From Anabaena sp. UHCC 0204 (GTDB lineage Bacteria; Cyanobacteriota; Cyanobacteriia; Cyanobacteriales; Nostocaceae), in the NCBI RefSeq assembly GCF_009711975.1, contig NZ_VIKW01000029.1, positions 1 to 50,701 of the forward strand: a stretch of DNA of 50,701 bases, given 5' to 3'. A program made the translations under genes and the position numbers. Shown piece after piece: positions 1 through 8,128 of the stretch. The notes below the pieces were generated by a model, which saw only the letters and a program-made list of their open reading frames with translations, ran no database searches and was not told where the DNA came from. Numbering within the stretch: the stretch's first letter is position 1; every line of letters starts with the position of its first letter.

Positions 1-724
1 GATTTTTTCTAATATATTGTAAATAACCTAATTCAAAAAATAATTTAGCTTTTTGTTCATTATCTATTTCATGTTCAATAATATCTATAATTTCTAGGAT
101 TTTCCGATTTGTTTCTTCATTCGTTAAATTTACATATTTTTCATAAGTTCCTTCTTGAATAATCCTTGTTGCTTCTTGTTCGAGAGTTGTTGAATCTAAA
201 GGAAAATCAAATAAACCAGAACGCCAATCAAAGAAATCAGGGGCGCGGTGAATAAAATATTTAATTGCAAACTGAGGTAATAAAAAAACAAAACACATTT
301 TCAAATTATCTCTAAACCGTTCTCGCTGTTGATTCAGGTTAATTAAAACAGGTGGTACACCTTCCCAACTATAGGAATAGGTTTCTCTACTACTCCAACC
401 TGCTAATTTTTTACATTCTTCATATTCATACAGTGAAGACTCTAACCCAGTGATAAATAAAACATTAATTTGGTCTTTATTTTCTAAATCATTAATTATT
501 TCATATAAATTAGTAATAGATTTATCTAGCTGTAAAACTTCTATCTTTTTATTATTAATATCTTCTTTTACTTTAATAATTAATTTTTGACCTTCAGCCG
601 GAGAACAGCGTACAAATAACAATTCAAAGCCTTCGGTAAATTGAAGTGTCCGAATAAATGCCTGATATTCTTCATCTTTGTCTATTGGTAAATCATGATC
701 CCAATCACTTAGTTTAAGAGGCAT
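1..724 (-). CDS. Degenerate P-loop NTPase / TPR-type protein, N-terminal part (truncated by window edge)
   Basis: The reading frame opens with ATG at 724 and stays open to position 1, so 241 residues are visible and the C-terminus is missing. The visible part looks like a P-loop fold that has lost its nucleotide site. Residues 38-46 (VRCSPAEGQ) sit where a Walker A loop would be but lack GKT/S. Residues 86-95 (INVLFITGLE) resemble a Walker B strand. Residues 161-170 (APDFFDWRSG) match a segment I associate with bacterial proteins whose C-terminal half is TPR repeats. The TPR part would lie outside the window and is inferred. It follows the ATPase gene at 860-2191 on the same strand, with 135 bp between them filled by an inverted repeat, so the two probably form one unit. 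A role in signalling or defence is possible but not shown. Confidence 0.7.
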   Translation of the reverse strand, partial: MPLKLSDWDHDLPIDKDEEYQAFIRTLQFTEGFELLFVRCSPAEGQKLIIKVKEDINNKKIEVLQLDKSITNLYEIINDLENKDQINVLFITGLESSLYEYEECKKLAGWSSRETYSYSWEGVPPVLINLNQQRERFRDNLKMCFVFLLPQFAIKYFIHRAPDFFDWRSGLFDFPLDSTTLEQEATRIIQEGTYEKYVNLTNEETNRKILEIIDIIEHEIDNEQKAKLFFELGYLQYIRKN

Positions 725-744
725 AATTTTAGATATATAATAAT

Positions 745-832
745 GTAGGTTGGGTTGAGAAAACCCAACATTTTCAACATTTCCAACATTTCCGTCATTA
801 TGTTGGGTTTCACTTTGTTCTACCCAACCTAC
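745..832. repeat. Foldback repeat (GTAGGTTGGGTT inverted repeat)
   Basis: The outer arms are GTAGGTTGGGT at 745-755 and ACCCAACCTAC at 822-832. Inner arms AACCCAACA (762-770) and TGTTGGGTT (801-809) also pair with each other, and short CAACATTT repeats lie between. It is non-coding and separates the ATPase gene from its downstream partner. Foldbacks of this composition are common dispersed elements in Nostocales genomes. Confidence 0.75.
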
Positions 833-859
833 GATGTTTAACAATTTTTAAAGCTGTTT

Positions 860-2191
860 TTATCCAGGATATCCTTCATCATAAGCATCCTGAAATTCTT
901 TTATCCCTTTAATTAAAGGGTGAATATCATACCAAACTTTACTACTTCCATCTGGTTCTATATAACGATATTCTAAAACACAACGATTAAATAATAAACC
1001 CCGATAAAGTTGATCATTAACTATCTCTTTAGAATGATGCACTTTTGCTAATGCTTCCCATTCATTATGAAAAATTGTATTTTTGTAAGTAGTTCTCAAT
1101 TCGCTAAATGAACGTTGTAAGGCTCTTTTAGAAATAGGTAATTTTGTTGTATATTTAATTGCCTCCTTCATTAATAATAATAAATTCCGCACATGACCAC
1201 CACTCATCAAACATAACATTTCTAAAGATTGACTATCTTCAAATATATCAACTATTAAGCGACCTGGATCAATCTCACTCAAACGCTTTTGCAATAGTTC
1301 AATAACCTTACTAATTCCTCTTTCATAAGGTTTATTTTCCGGTGTTTGTACCATAATCATTGGTAAAACTTGGGGAGTTCCATAAATATCCGCTAATGAT
1401 GAAGCGCGATCAGAATAAATTAAAGAAATTGGGACTGTATAAACCAAATGACAATCTAAATCTTTCAATTGTTCATTACGATCTAGAAAAATTTGGTCAT
1501 GATTACTACGTCCTTCTCCTTGATTGATAGGGACAATTCTATCTAAATTATCAGCAATTAAAACTAATTCATGATATTGTGAAGGTAGACTCTTTTTAAC
1601 ATCTTTAATAAACTGCTTTAATGCCTTTGTTAAAGTAATCGTATGGGGATTAATTAACTGCCGAATTTTAGAACGTTCACCCGGTTCAGTGCGTATTTTA
1701 GTAGTAATTTTTGCAAATTGGGAAACTTGCGCTTCCATTGATAATTCTTCTAGAGAAATTTTTGTTTGTAGTAAATCCTTTAAATCTTCGCAACGTTCTT
1801 TTAACCAATTTGATATAGCTTGAGAATCGGTTTGATCTTTAAAGACTGCTAATATATTGCGTGTACAAGCTAAAATAATATCTGTATATTGAACATCTTC
1901 AGGATCAATATCTTCCTCATCTGCGGCAAAATAAACAACAAAAAACCCATTTTCATCTAAATATTTTTGTAGTCTGAGTAATTCTGTAGATTTACCTGCA
2001 CCACGATGACCAGCGTATAATTGACAGGTGTTTCTGTCAGAGTACAAAATCTCATTTCCTACCGCTTCTAGTATATCCCCATCACCCCGCACTTCGTGAC
2101 AATCAACATAAACAGGATCTCCAGCCGGTAAGGGTTGGAAGGGGTCAAAGGCGTTAAATAGCCGCTTTAAAAAGGCAAAATCTGATGTCAT
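860..2191 (-). CDS. P-loop ATPase (AAA/STAND-like), 443 aa
   Basis: Residues 61-69 (GHRGAGKST) are a clear Walker A motif. Residues 209-219 (ELVLIADNLDR) fit a Walker B strand followed by a sensor segment. The region from about 270 to 370, with MSGGHVRNLLLLMKEA, resembles the helical lid of STAND/AAA ATPases. The end, WYDIHPLIKGIKEF, resembles the winged-helix closing segment of such ATPases. There is no membrane segment or signal peptide, so it should be cytoplasmic. It begins with ATG and is the first gene of a likely two-gene unit whose second member is a degenerate NTPase/TPR protein. The pairing of an active ATPase with a TPR partner suggests a regulated switch. The exact family was not identified and no effector domain is visible in the window. 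Confidence 0.75.
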   Translation of the reverse strand: MTSDFAFLKRLFNAFDPFQPLPAGDPVYVDCHEVRGDGDILEAVGNEILYSDRNTCQLYAGHRGAGKSTELLRLQKYLDENGFFVVYFAADEEDIDPEDVQYTDIILACTRNILAVFKDQTDSQAISNWLKERCEDLKDLLQTKISLEELSMEAQVSQFAKITTKIRTEPGERSKIRQLINPHTITLTKALKQFIKDVKKSLPSQYHELVLIADNLDRIVPINQGEGRSNHDQIFLDRNEQLKDLDCHLVYTVPISLIYSDRASSLADIYGTPQVLPMIMVQTPENKPYERGISKVIELLQKRLSEIDPGRLIVDIFEDSQSLEMLCLMSGGHVRNLLLLMKEAIKYTTKLPISKRALQRSFSELRTTYKNTIFHNEWEALAKVHHSKEIVNDQLYRGLLFNRCVLEYRYIEPDGSSKVWYDIHPLIKGIKEFQDAYDEGYPG

Positions 2192-2258
2192 AGTAGAAAA
2201 TATCAGTATCTAACGTCATATTAGCGCAAAAATACTGACATTCATCTAATTATTAGTT

Positions 2259-2472
2259 AGGGTTTGCTGAAAAAGTTATCTGTGAGGGGAGGGAACAGGG
2301 AACAGGGAACAGGGAACAGTTTCAACTATCTGGATATCCTCAATTTCCCATATCCGACAAGGAAAAATGCAACTGTTTTGAGACACCATAAGCTAAAACC
2401 TTGCACTTGCTTGTTCTTGAAATCCGCGAAACCCCTATTAATAGACGGTTACAGCTTTATTCAGCAAGCCCT
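2259..2472. mobile_element. MITE, 214 bp, with imperfect terminal inverted repeats and 4-bp target duplication
   Basis: The left end reads AGGGTTTGCTGAAAAAG. The reverse complement of the right end reads AGGGCTTGCTGAATAAAG. They agree at all but a few positions. Both ends are flanked by AGTT (2255-2258 and 2473-2476), which fits a 4-bp target-site duplication. No transposase is encoded; a 75-codon frame that crosses it reads through the repeats and is not credible. It lies directly upstream of the restriction controller gene. Confidence 0.75.
2291..2318 (+). repeat. Heptad tandem repeat GGGAACA x4 (STRR)
   Basis: Four exact tandem copies of GGGAACA sit inside the MITE, close to its left end. 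Short tandemly repeated heptanucleotides are characteristic of filamentous cyanobacteria. Confidence 0.85.
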
Positions 2473-2505
2473 AGTTAAATACCCGACTTGATTAAGGTGA
2501 TATAT

Positions 2506-2544
2506 ATTGAATACTTTAGTCTGTAGCACTTTTGTATTCAATAC
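2506..2544 (+). promoter_or_regulatory. Operator-like inverted repeat upstream of the XRE controller
   Basis: ATTGAATAC (2506-2514) and GTATTCAAT (2534-2542) form a perfect 9-bp inverted repeat with a 19-bp spacer, ending 16 bp before the controller start codon. The right part, GTATTCAATAC (2534-2544), is also palindromic. The same half-site words form a perfect palindrome in front of the methyltransferase gene, so these are the best candidates for controller binding sites. Confidence 0.55.
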
Positions 2545-2558
2545 CTTAATCTCTTTTC

Positions 2559-2810
2559 ATGCAACCAAGTAAACTAGACCAAAATTTAGGGCTAGAAATA
2601 CAACGTCGTCGTTTAGAGAAAGGCTTTTCCCAAGAGTATCTAGCAGAAATTACAGGTCTGCATAGAACCTATATTAGCCAATTAGAACGAGGCTTAAAAA
2701 GCCCATCTGTAAGAGTTCTGAGTCATATCACAAATGCTTTAACTGTAACAATGAGTGAATTTTTGCAAGCTGTAGAGGAATCTTTAAGTGTTGACAGAAA
2801 ACGAGATTGA
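2559..2810 (+). CDS. XRE-family HTH regulator, probable restriction-modification controller (C protein), 83 aa
   Basis: This is a single-domain helix-turn-helix protein of the XRE/Cro class. The HTH covers about residues 9-65, with SQEYLAEITGLHRTYISQLE spanning the two key helices. Its size and domain are those of C proteins that time expression of type II restriction genes. The last 23 bp overlap the start of the candidate nuclease gene, the usual C-R arrangement, and the cognate methyltransferase is convergent downstream. Inverted GAATAC/GTATTC words lie in front of this gene and of the methyltransferase gene, consistent with one protein controlling both. That it is the controller rather than an unrelated XRE protein is inferred from position and shared sites. 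Confidence 0.75.
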   Translation: MQPSKLDQNLGLEIQRRRLEKGFSQEYLAEITGLHRTYISQLERGLKSPSVRVLSHITNALTVTMSEFLQAVEESLSVDRKRD

Positions 2811-3507
2811 GAGGCTAAAACAAGCTATTCTTGCTACTATTGCATCCCCAGTAATTGGGTCAATAGAAGATTATGCTTGGGAAGCTATTTTTCATTATAT
2901 TAAAGATATTCCTCTGACAGATCCAGCTTTAGGACGTAGTAAACTACTTTATGATGCTGTTAATATTTTAACTAAAACAGGTTGGTCATTAAAATCTCTT
3001 CAACTGAATAATTTAAAAGTTGGGAGTACATTTTTCTTTGTAATTCAAAGAGCCGATATTATTAGTAAAGCTGATCAACTTGGTTTCCCTAGTTTAACAG
3101 AATTATCTGCACCAGAAGAACTAGGTGCGGCTGTTATTCAACATTGGAATGAAAAATTGATTACAAATCAGTCATTACAAAGAGTTGAAAATAGTTATGA
3201 AAGCATACTTCTGAAAACTATTAAAGGTAATGAATATGTTTATTGTGAATATCCTTTATATCCACTTGATCCTACTACTTTTAATTGGGCTTGGACAATA
3301 AACAAAAAAACAGGTAAAAGTGGTGCAGGTTTACAAGGTAGTGTAGAAGATAAAGTCCAGTTAGTTTGGTACAAAAATCAAAAACAACTTTTTAAAGCTA
3401 GAATTATTCCTCTAGAAGCAGTCAGAATAAATATTCAGAGAACTCGTCTTAACCCTGATAATTATGTGAAAACTATTCTTGCAGCTTTACAAGCCCAAAA
3501 TTCCTAA
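2788..3507 (+). CDS. Candidate type II restriction endonuclease, 239 aa, unrecognised family
   Basis: The frame starts with GTG at 2788, preceded by a good ribosome site (GAGGAA, about 8 bp upstream), and overlaps the controller gene by 23 bp. I do not recognise the family. No GIY-YIG, HNH or PLD motif is visible. Acidic and lysine residues that could form a PD-(D/E)XK centre occur around the middle (VENSYESILLKTIKG and EYVYCEYPLYPLD), but this is only suggestive. The C-terminal half is rich in aromatic and basic residues. The assignment rests on context: the gene lies between a C-type regulator and a 5-cytosine methyltransferase, ending 8 bp from the convergent methyltransferase stop. Another R-M accessory protein is the main alternative. 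Confidence 0.6.
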   Translation: MLTENEIERLKQAILATIASPVIGSIEDYAWEAIFHYIKDIPLTDPALGRSKLLYDAVNILTKTGWSLKSLQLNNLKVGSTFFFVIQRADIISKADQLGFPSLTELSAPEELGAAVIQHWNEKLITNQSLQRVENSYESILLKTIKGNEYVYCEYPLYPLDPTTFNWAWTINKKTGKSGAGLQGSVEDKVQLVWYKNQKQLFKARIIPLEAVRINIQRTRLNPDNYVKTILAALQAQNS

Positions 3508-3515
3508 TCTTAACT

Positions 3516-4646
3516 TTAGAGAATACATTCAGCGATAGTTTTAGCTAATAGTGGAGGTACAGATTCACCAATTTGAGAAGCCATTTCTGTATATGTTCCC
3601 AAAAAGTGAAAAGTATCTGGATAAGAATGAAGTCTAGCTGCTTCACGTATTGTAATAGTTCTATTTTGTGTGGGATGAAAAAATCTCCCAGAACCAGGAT
3701 GAAAAACCCATCTTGTAATTGTCTTCGCTGGTTGATCCCAATAAAGCCTTCCATAAGCACCACTATAATGTTTTTTAGGTGCTAACTCTGGTGGTAAATT
3801 TCTAGCATCTTGTCCTTCTTTTAACAGCTTTACTCTTGACATTTGAATTGAACTTAAAGCCCGCGCAATATGGTTTGTAATTTTACTACTGTTATGTCTA
3901 ATTAAAGTTTGATAACTTGTTTGAGGATCTGAGGGATATCTATCTTCATCATATTTTTGTCCAGCATTTAATTCTGGTAAATCTCCAATTGCATCTTTAA
4001 CTGTGACGATTGGAGAAGAATTGGATTTTAGTAGGTTTGTTTGATAGTATGATTCTTGATTTTTAGAATTAATTTTAATATCATCATTATGTGTAGGGTT
4101 GGGTAAGACAATTAAACGCTCTAAACTAGCAACAAAAAAAGCTCTACTTCTTGTTTGTGGTACTCCATACTTAGCAGCATTTAAAGATGATGATATAACT
4201 TTATATCCAAGTGATTCTAGTTGATTTGTAATTTGATATTTGAATAACCCTTTATATGCTGTCAAAATTTCTGGAACATTTTCCATAATCACGTAAAGAG
4301 GTTTAAACTCTTTTACAAAATCTAAAAAACTTTTATATAATTGATTCTGTGGATCATCTATATAGCGATATTCAGCAGGTATATTTCTGGAAAACCCCTG
4401 ACAAGGAGGACCGCCAATTATCGCTTGTAATTGTTCTCTCTCTAATCCTAAATTGTGACGAAGTTCTGAGGGATTAACTTCACGAATATCTTGATGTATA
4501 ACTTTAGTATTTGGGTAATTATGTTGATAAGTTGCTAAGGCTTTTTTATTTGCATCAATGGCACATAAGGCTTCAAAGCCAGCCAAATGAAAACCTGTAG
4601 TTAAGCCACCTGCACCAGAAAATAAATCAATAATTTTGTTGTTCAT
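3516..4646 (-). CDS. DNA (cytosine-5-)-methyltransferase, type II, 376 aa
   Basis: It transfers a methyl group from S-adenosylmethionine to C5 of cytosine within a recognition site. Motif I is DLFSGAGG (7-14). Motif IV with the catalytic cysteine is GGPPCQGFS (78-86, Cys82). Motif VI is ENVP (122-125). Motif VIII is QTRSRAF (164-170). The target-recognition region lies about 190-285, followed by motif IX-like YGRLYWDQPAKTITR and a C-terminal motif X (GESVPPLLAK). All catalytic motifs are present and the length is normal for the family. The ATG at 4646 lies only about 5 bp from the predicted transcription start, so the mRNA may be leaderless. The gene converges on the candidate nuclease. The recognition sequence cannot be read from the protein by eye. 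Confidence 0.95.
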   Translation of the reverse strand: MNNKIIDLFSGAGGLTTGFHLAGFEALCAIDANKKALATYQHNYPNTKVIHQDIREVNPSELRHNLGLEREQLQAIIGGPPCQGFSRNIPAEYRYIDDPQNQLYKSFLDFVKEFKPLYVIMENVPEILTAYKGLFKYQITNQLESLGYKVISSSLNAAKYGVPQTRSRAFFVASLERLIVLPNPTHNDDIKINSKNQESYYQTNLLKSNSSPIVTVKDAIGDLPELNAGQKYDEDRYPSDPQTSYQTLIRHNSSKITNHIARALSSIQMSRVKLLKEGQDARNLPPELAPKKHYSGAYGRLYWDQPAKTITRWVFHPGSGRFFHPTQNRTITIREAARLHSYPDTFHFLGTYTEMASQIGESVPPLLAKTIAECIL

Positions 4647-4650
4647 GATT

Positions 4651-4702
4651 GAATACTATAGTATTCGGGAATTAATGTCAAATACTTTGTTTTTTCAGTA
4701 TT
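4651..4702 (-). promoter_or_regulatory. Methyltransferase promoter with overlapping palindromic operators
   Basis: On the minus strand a -35 TTGACA (4681-4676) is followed after 17 bp by TAGTAT (4658-4653). The -10 lies inside the perfect 16-bp palindrome GAATACTATAGTATTC (4651-4666). A second symmetry, AATACT (4681-4686) with AGTATT (4697-4702), abuts the -35. Protein binding at either site would block or remodel this promoter. Confidence 0.65.
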
Positions 4703-4753
4703 ACTCAGACACCGAACTGTTTAAAGAGGTATAATTTTTTTTATTGTGAGTCT

Positions 4754-4781
4754 TAAAAATCCCCGTGTCTTGAGACCGGGG
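4754..4781 (-). terminator. Hairpin with T-run downstream of the topoisomerase gene
   Basis: On the minus strand, CCCCGGTC-TCAA-GAC-A-CGGGG is followed by ATTTTT, which fits an intrinsic terminator for the topoisomerase gene ending at 4794. The stem has 5 bp, one bulged T (4766), 3 bp and a 4-nt loop. A close relative with the same flanks stands alone at 23562-23582, so this terminator may derive from a dispersed element. Confidence 0.6.
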
Positions 4782-4793
4782 AGTGTCAAAACC

Positions 4794-7337
4794 CTACTCC
4801 ACCTCCACCACAGAGATAATTCTCTCATCCCGGTTCAGTTGACAAATAGTTTCACCTTTACTGTCCTTACTGAGATGAGGAACTGTATCTACTGATATGC
4901 GGATTACTCGCTCTTTATTTGTTAGTAGTGCGACTTCTGTTCCTGGATTTGCTCGTACCATTGCGGCTAAATTGTCGGTTTTGTTATTAAATTTCAAAAC
5001 TTGTATCCCTAAATCACCACGATTAGCAGCCCTTAAGGTACTGGCTGGCATGATTTTGGCATATCCCTCTTCTGTGACTAGCAATAATTGGCCATCTTTG
5101 CTGACATTGACGCAGCCAACCATTTGCTGATTTTTCAAGAGTCGGAATGCTTGTAACCCCATTGCAGCACGACCCATCACTGGTAGCTGTTCATCATTGA
5201 CGGGAAACCTTAACAGACGACCGCTAGAACTAGCCAAAATGAGATGTTGTCCGCTGGTAGTGAATTGGGTAAAAGCTAATTCGTCATCATCTTTGAGTTT
5301 CAAAATTGTAATTCCTCTTCGAGAGAGGTTAACAAATTCTGATAAAGACAGACGTTTAATGCGTCCTTCCTTCGTCACCAACACCATTTCTTGATTTTGT
5401 GGATTTTCGGGTAGCAAGAACCGGGTAACTATACCTTCGGTATTACCTTGGGCGGTACTGGTAAGCATAGTAATCAATGGCGTTCCCCTCGCAGAACTTG
5501 TAGTGAGCGAAGTCGAACTACGTCCAGTAGTCATGGGAATATCTCCCACCGTAATCGGATAGACTTTACCCCCGCTAGTCAGGATTAATAGGTCTTTCTG
5601 AGTATTAGTTAATTCAGTTTGGATAATGAAATCATGATCCAATAACCCGTTTTCCCCTTTCGGTTTTTTGCTGTTGGGAGAAATGCGGCGCACATAACCC
5701 CGTTGAGTAACTTCTAAAATAGTTTCTTCTGGGGGTTGTTCTGGTTTGGAATGGGGAATTTTAGATGGGGAATTTTCTTCTGGTGCTACTGCTGATTTTT
5801 TAGTTTTAGTTTTATCTTCTGGAACTGGTTTTTCTTGGTTATGAACAATTTTGGTGCGACGAGGATCATTGTATTTGCGTTTGAGTGTCCGCAAATCTTT
5901 TTTCAAAGCCTTGAGGAGTTCCCGTCTATCTTCCAGTAATGTCCGCAAGAGGGTAATTTCCTGGCTAATTTGGTCAAATTCCTTTTGTAAGTTTTGCTGT
6001 TCTAAACTGGTGAGACGACGTAATGGCATAGACAGAATTGCATCTGCTTGTACCTCAGTTAAATCCAGATGGCTACAAAGTGTCATCTTGGCTGTACTGC
6101 CATCGGGAGCTTGCCGTAAAATTGTAATAACATCATCTAAATTTGACAGAGCTTTTAGCAATCCAGTGAGGATATTGACCCGATTTTCTGCTTTCTCTAG
6201 TTCATAACTGTAGCGACGGTTGAGGGTATGTTCTCGGAACTTGAGAAATTCCTCTAAAAGTTGCCGTAAGCTTAATTGGCGGGGTTGTCCATCAACTATA
6301 GCTAAAAGAATCGCCCCAAAGGTCGTTTGTAAAGCAGTTTGGTGATACAAATGCTGGAGTAATTCTTGGGGGTTGGTATCACGTTTAAGTTCAATAACTA
6401 CGCGCATTCCATCGCGATCGCTCTCATCCCGAATATCAGAAATTCCGTGTAAACGACCTTGATTGACTAAATCGGCGATTTTTTCAATCCAACCAGCCTT
6501 ATTGACTTGATAGGGCAGTTCTGTGACTATTAATGCTGTGCGGCGTTTACTTCCCCTGGTGGCAGGAATTTCTTCCATTGTCACTATGCCGCGCATGACA
6601 ATACCACCTTTACCAGTGGTGTAAGCCTCTTTAATTCCCCCATGATCAACAATTTCCCCACCAGTCGGAAAGTCTGGTCCGGGAATTAATTGAAATAATT
6701 TTTCGTCCGTTAACTCTGGGTTATCAATTAAGGCAATTAACCCATCTACAATTTCTCCCAAGTTGTGGGGAGGAACATTTGTGGCCATTCCTACGGCAAT
6801 TCCGGCACAACCATTCAGCAACAAAAATGGTAATTGAGCAGGTAGTACCGTTGGTTCTTGTTGGGAATTGTCGAAATTCCCAGTAAAGTCCACCGTTTCT
6901 TCGGCAATTTCCGCCAACATTCCCTCATGTCCCACAGGTGCAAGACGGGTTTCCGTGTACCGCATCGCCGCTGGTGGGTCATTATCAACACTGCCAAAGT
7001 TACCATGTCCCCCCAGTAAGGGATAACGGCTGGAAAAGTCTTGGACTAATCGAACTAAAGCATCATAAACTGATTGATCACCGTGAGGATGATATTTACC
7101 GAGAACATCTCCAACCACACGGGCGCATTTTCGGTAAGGTCGATCTGGTGTTAAACCCAGTTCGTGCATGGCATATAGGATGCGCCTATGCACTGGTTTT
7201 AACCCATCACGGACATCTGGTAAGGCTCGCCCCACAATCACACTCATGGCATATTCTAGGTATGACCGTTGCATTTCGGTGTGCAGGGCGGTGGTGATGA
7301 CCTGTCCCTTGGAGAGAAGGTTTAACTGTTTTGCCAT
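4794..7337 (-). CDS. Type IIA DNA topoisomerase subunit A (GyrA/ParC family), 847 aa
   Basis: This is the DNA-cleaving subunit of a gyrase or topoisomerase IV that passes one duplex through another. The catalytic tyrosine is Tyr127 in AAMRYTETR. The winged-helix segment ([13 protein letters not shown], 45-57) and the long coiled-coil gate near 370-500 are typical. The C-terminal beta-pinwheel runs from about 560. The GyrA box is not canonical (SRRGITILK instead of QRRGGKG), so this may be the ParC-like second A subunit that many cyanobacteria have. An acidic/basic low-complexity linker (about 505-560) precedes the pinwheel. Around residues 600-612 the segment SSTSLTTSS is encoded by a dispersed DNA repeat. 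I chose the ATG at 7337; an upstream TTG at 7367 is less likely. No B subunit is nearby. Confidence 0.9.
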   Translation of the reverse strand: MAKQLNLLSKGQVITTALHTEMQRSYLEYAMSVIVGRALPDVRDGLKPVHRRILYAMHELGLTPDRPYRKCARVVGDVLGKYHPHGDQSVYDALVRLVQDFSSRYPLLGGHGNFGSVDNDPPAAMRYTETRLAPVGHEGMLAEIAEETVDFTGNFDNSQQEPTVLPAQLPFLLLNGCAGIAVGMATNVPPHNLGEIVDGLIALIDNPELTDEKLFQLIPGPDFPTGGEIVDHGGIKEAYTTGKGGIVMRGIVTMEEIPATRGSKRRTALIVTELPYQVNKAGWIEKIADLVNQGRLHGISDIRDESDRDGMRVVIELKRDTNPQELLQHLYHQTALQTTFGAILLAIVDGQPRQLSLRQLLEEFLKFREHTLNRRYSYELEKAENRVNILTGLLKALSNLDDVITILRQAPDGSTAKMTLCSHLDLTEVQADAILSMPLRRLTSLEQQNLQKEFDQISQEITLLRTLLEDRRELLKALKKDLRTLKRKYNDPRRTKIVHNQEKPVPEDKTKTKKSAVAPEENSPSKIPHSKPEQPPEETILEVTQRGYVRRISPNSKKPKGENGLLDHDFIIQTELTNTQKDLLILTSGGKVYPITVGDIPMTTGRSSTSLTTSSARGTPLITMLTSTAQGNTEGIVTRFLLPENPQNQEMVLVTKEGRIKRLSLSEFVNLSRRGITILKLKDDDELAFTQFTTSGQHLILASSSGRLLRFPVNDEQLPVMGRAAMGLQAFRLLKNQQMVGCVNVSKDGQLLLVTEEGYAKIMPASTLRAANRGDLGIQVLKFNNKTDNLAAMVRANPGTEVALLTNKERVIRISVDTVPHLSKDSKGETICQLNRDERIISVVEVE

Positions 7338-7551
7338 GAGGTTTTTCCCTGAATTTTCACTACACAACAGCCGCTAGAAGATAACACGCTTCGCAATCAC
7401 AGCATAACGGATGAAATAGAAATACTCACACAATCTTGATACTCATTAAGATAAAAAGCAGTAGTATTATCCTTGATGTGATCTAAGCTTATGGATTATT
7501 AAAAATACAACAGAGATTGCTCCGGTGTTAGCCCTATTAGTATAAAGTCTC

Positions 7552-7950
7552 ATGAAAACTGTTTTAATTGTCGAAGATGATTTAATTAATGCTCGCGTTT
7601 TTTCTAAAATTCTCACTAAACGCGGTGGCTTGGGTGTAAAACATACGGAAAATGTAGACGAGGTCATGGAAATTGCCCAAGCGGGTCAAATTGATTTGAT
7701 TTTAATGGATGTTTCTTTGTCACGTAGTGTATATCAAGGTAAGTCTGTTGATGGTATCAAAATTACACAAATGTTAAAATCTGACCCACAAACAGCCCAC
7801 TTACCGATTATTTTAGTGACAGCACACGCTATGGAAGGCGATCGCGAGAATTTTCTGAAACAAAGCGGTGCTGATGGTTATATTTCTAAGCCTGTGGTTG
7901 ATCATCAACAGTTTATAGACCAAATTTTCAACCTGCTACCACCAGGATAA
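7552..7950 (+). CDS. Single-domain response regulator (CheY/DivK-like), 132 aa
   Basis: A stand-alone receiver domain with all key residues: acidic pair Asp9/Asp10 (IVEDD), phosphoacceptor Asp53 (LILMD), Thr90 and Lys113 (SKP). There is no output domain, so it should act by protein-protein contact or in a phosphorelay, as DivK and CheY do. A short insertion after the phosphoacceptor loop (SLSRSVYQGKSVDG) resembles the cyanobacterial DivK-like group. The partner kinase is not evident from position: the nearest histidine kinase (9083-10492) is on the opposite strand and separated by another gene. Confidence 0.9.
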   Translation: MKTVLIVEDDLINARVFSKILTKRGGLGVKHTENVDEVMEIAQAGQIDLILMDVSLSRSVYQGKSVDGIKITQMLKSDPQTAHLPIILVTAHAMEGDRENFLKQSGADGYISKPVVDHQQFIDQIFNLLPPG

Positions 7951-8108
7951 GTAGGTTGGCGTTGAAAATAGTCGTTGGGGCAAGGGGGCAGGGGAGCAAG
8001 GGAAGGTGACAGGTGACAGGTGACAGGTGACAGAGAAGAGGCAGGGAGCAGGGAGAATATGTTTTCAACTGACAACTGACAACTGACAACTGACAACTGA
8101 CAACTGAC
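7951..8108. repeat. Repeat cluster: dispersed repeat plus two heptad arrays
   Basis: Three repeats follow one another in the spacer between convergent genes. A dispersed repeat, GTAGGTTGGCGTT plus about 17 bp, lies at 7951-7980, with relatives at 10557-10593 and 23217-23244. GGTGACA occurs four times in tandem at 8005-8032. AACTGAC occurs six times at 8067-8108. Confidence 0.85.
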
Positions 8109-8128
8109 CAATCACCAATTACCAATCC

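Noticed and set aside
2264-2491. 75-codon frame on the plus strand
   Set aside because: It reads through the MITE ends and the GGGAACA array and has no ribosome site, so it is a by-product of the repeat.
7338-7367. Upstream TTG start for the topoisomerase gene
   Set aside because: The MAKQLNLL start at 7337 is an ATG; the extra ten residues have no family support.
8005-8108. Possible CRISPR array
   Set aside because: The units are 7 bp without spacers between them. These are STRR tandem repeats; no cas genes are present.
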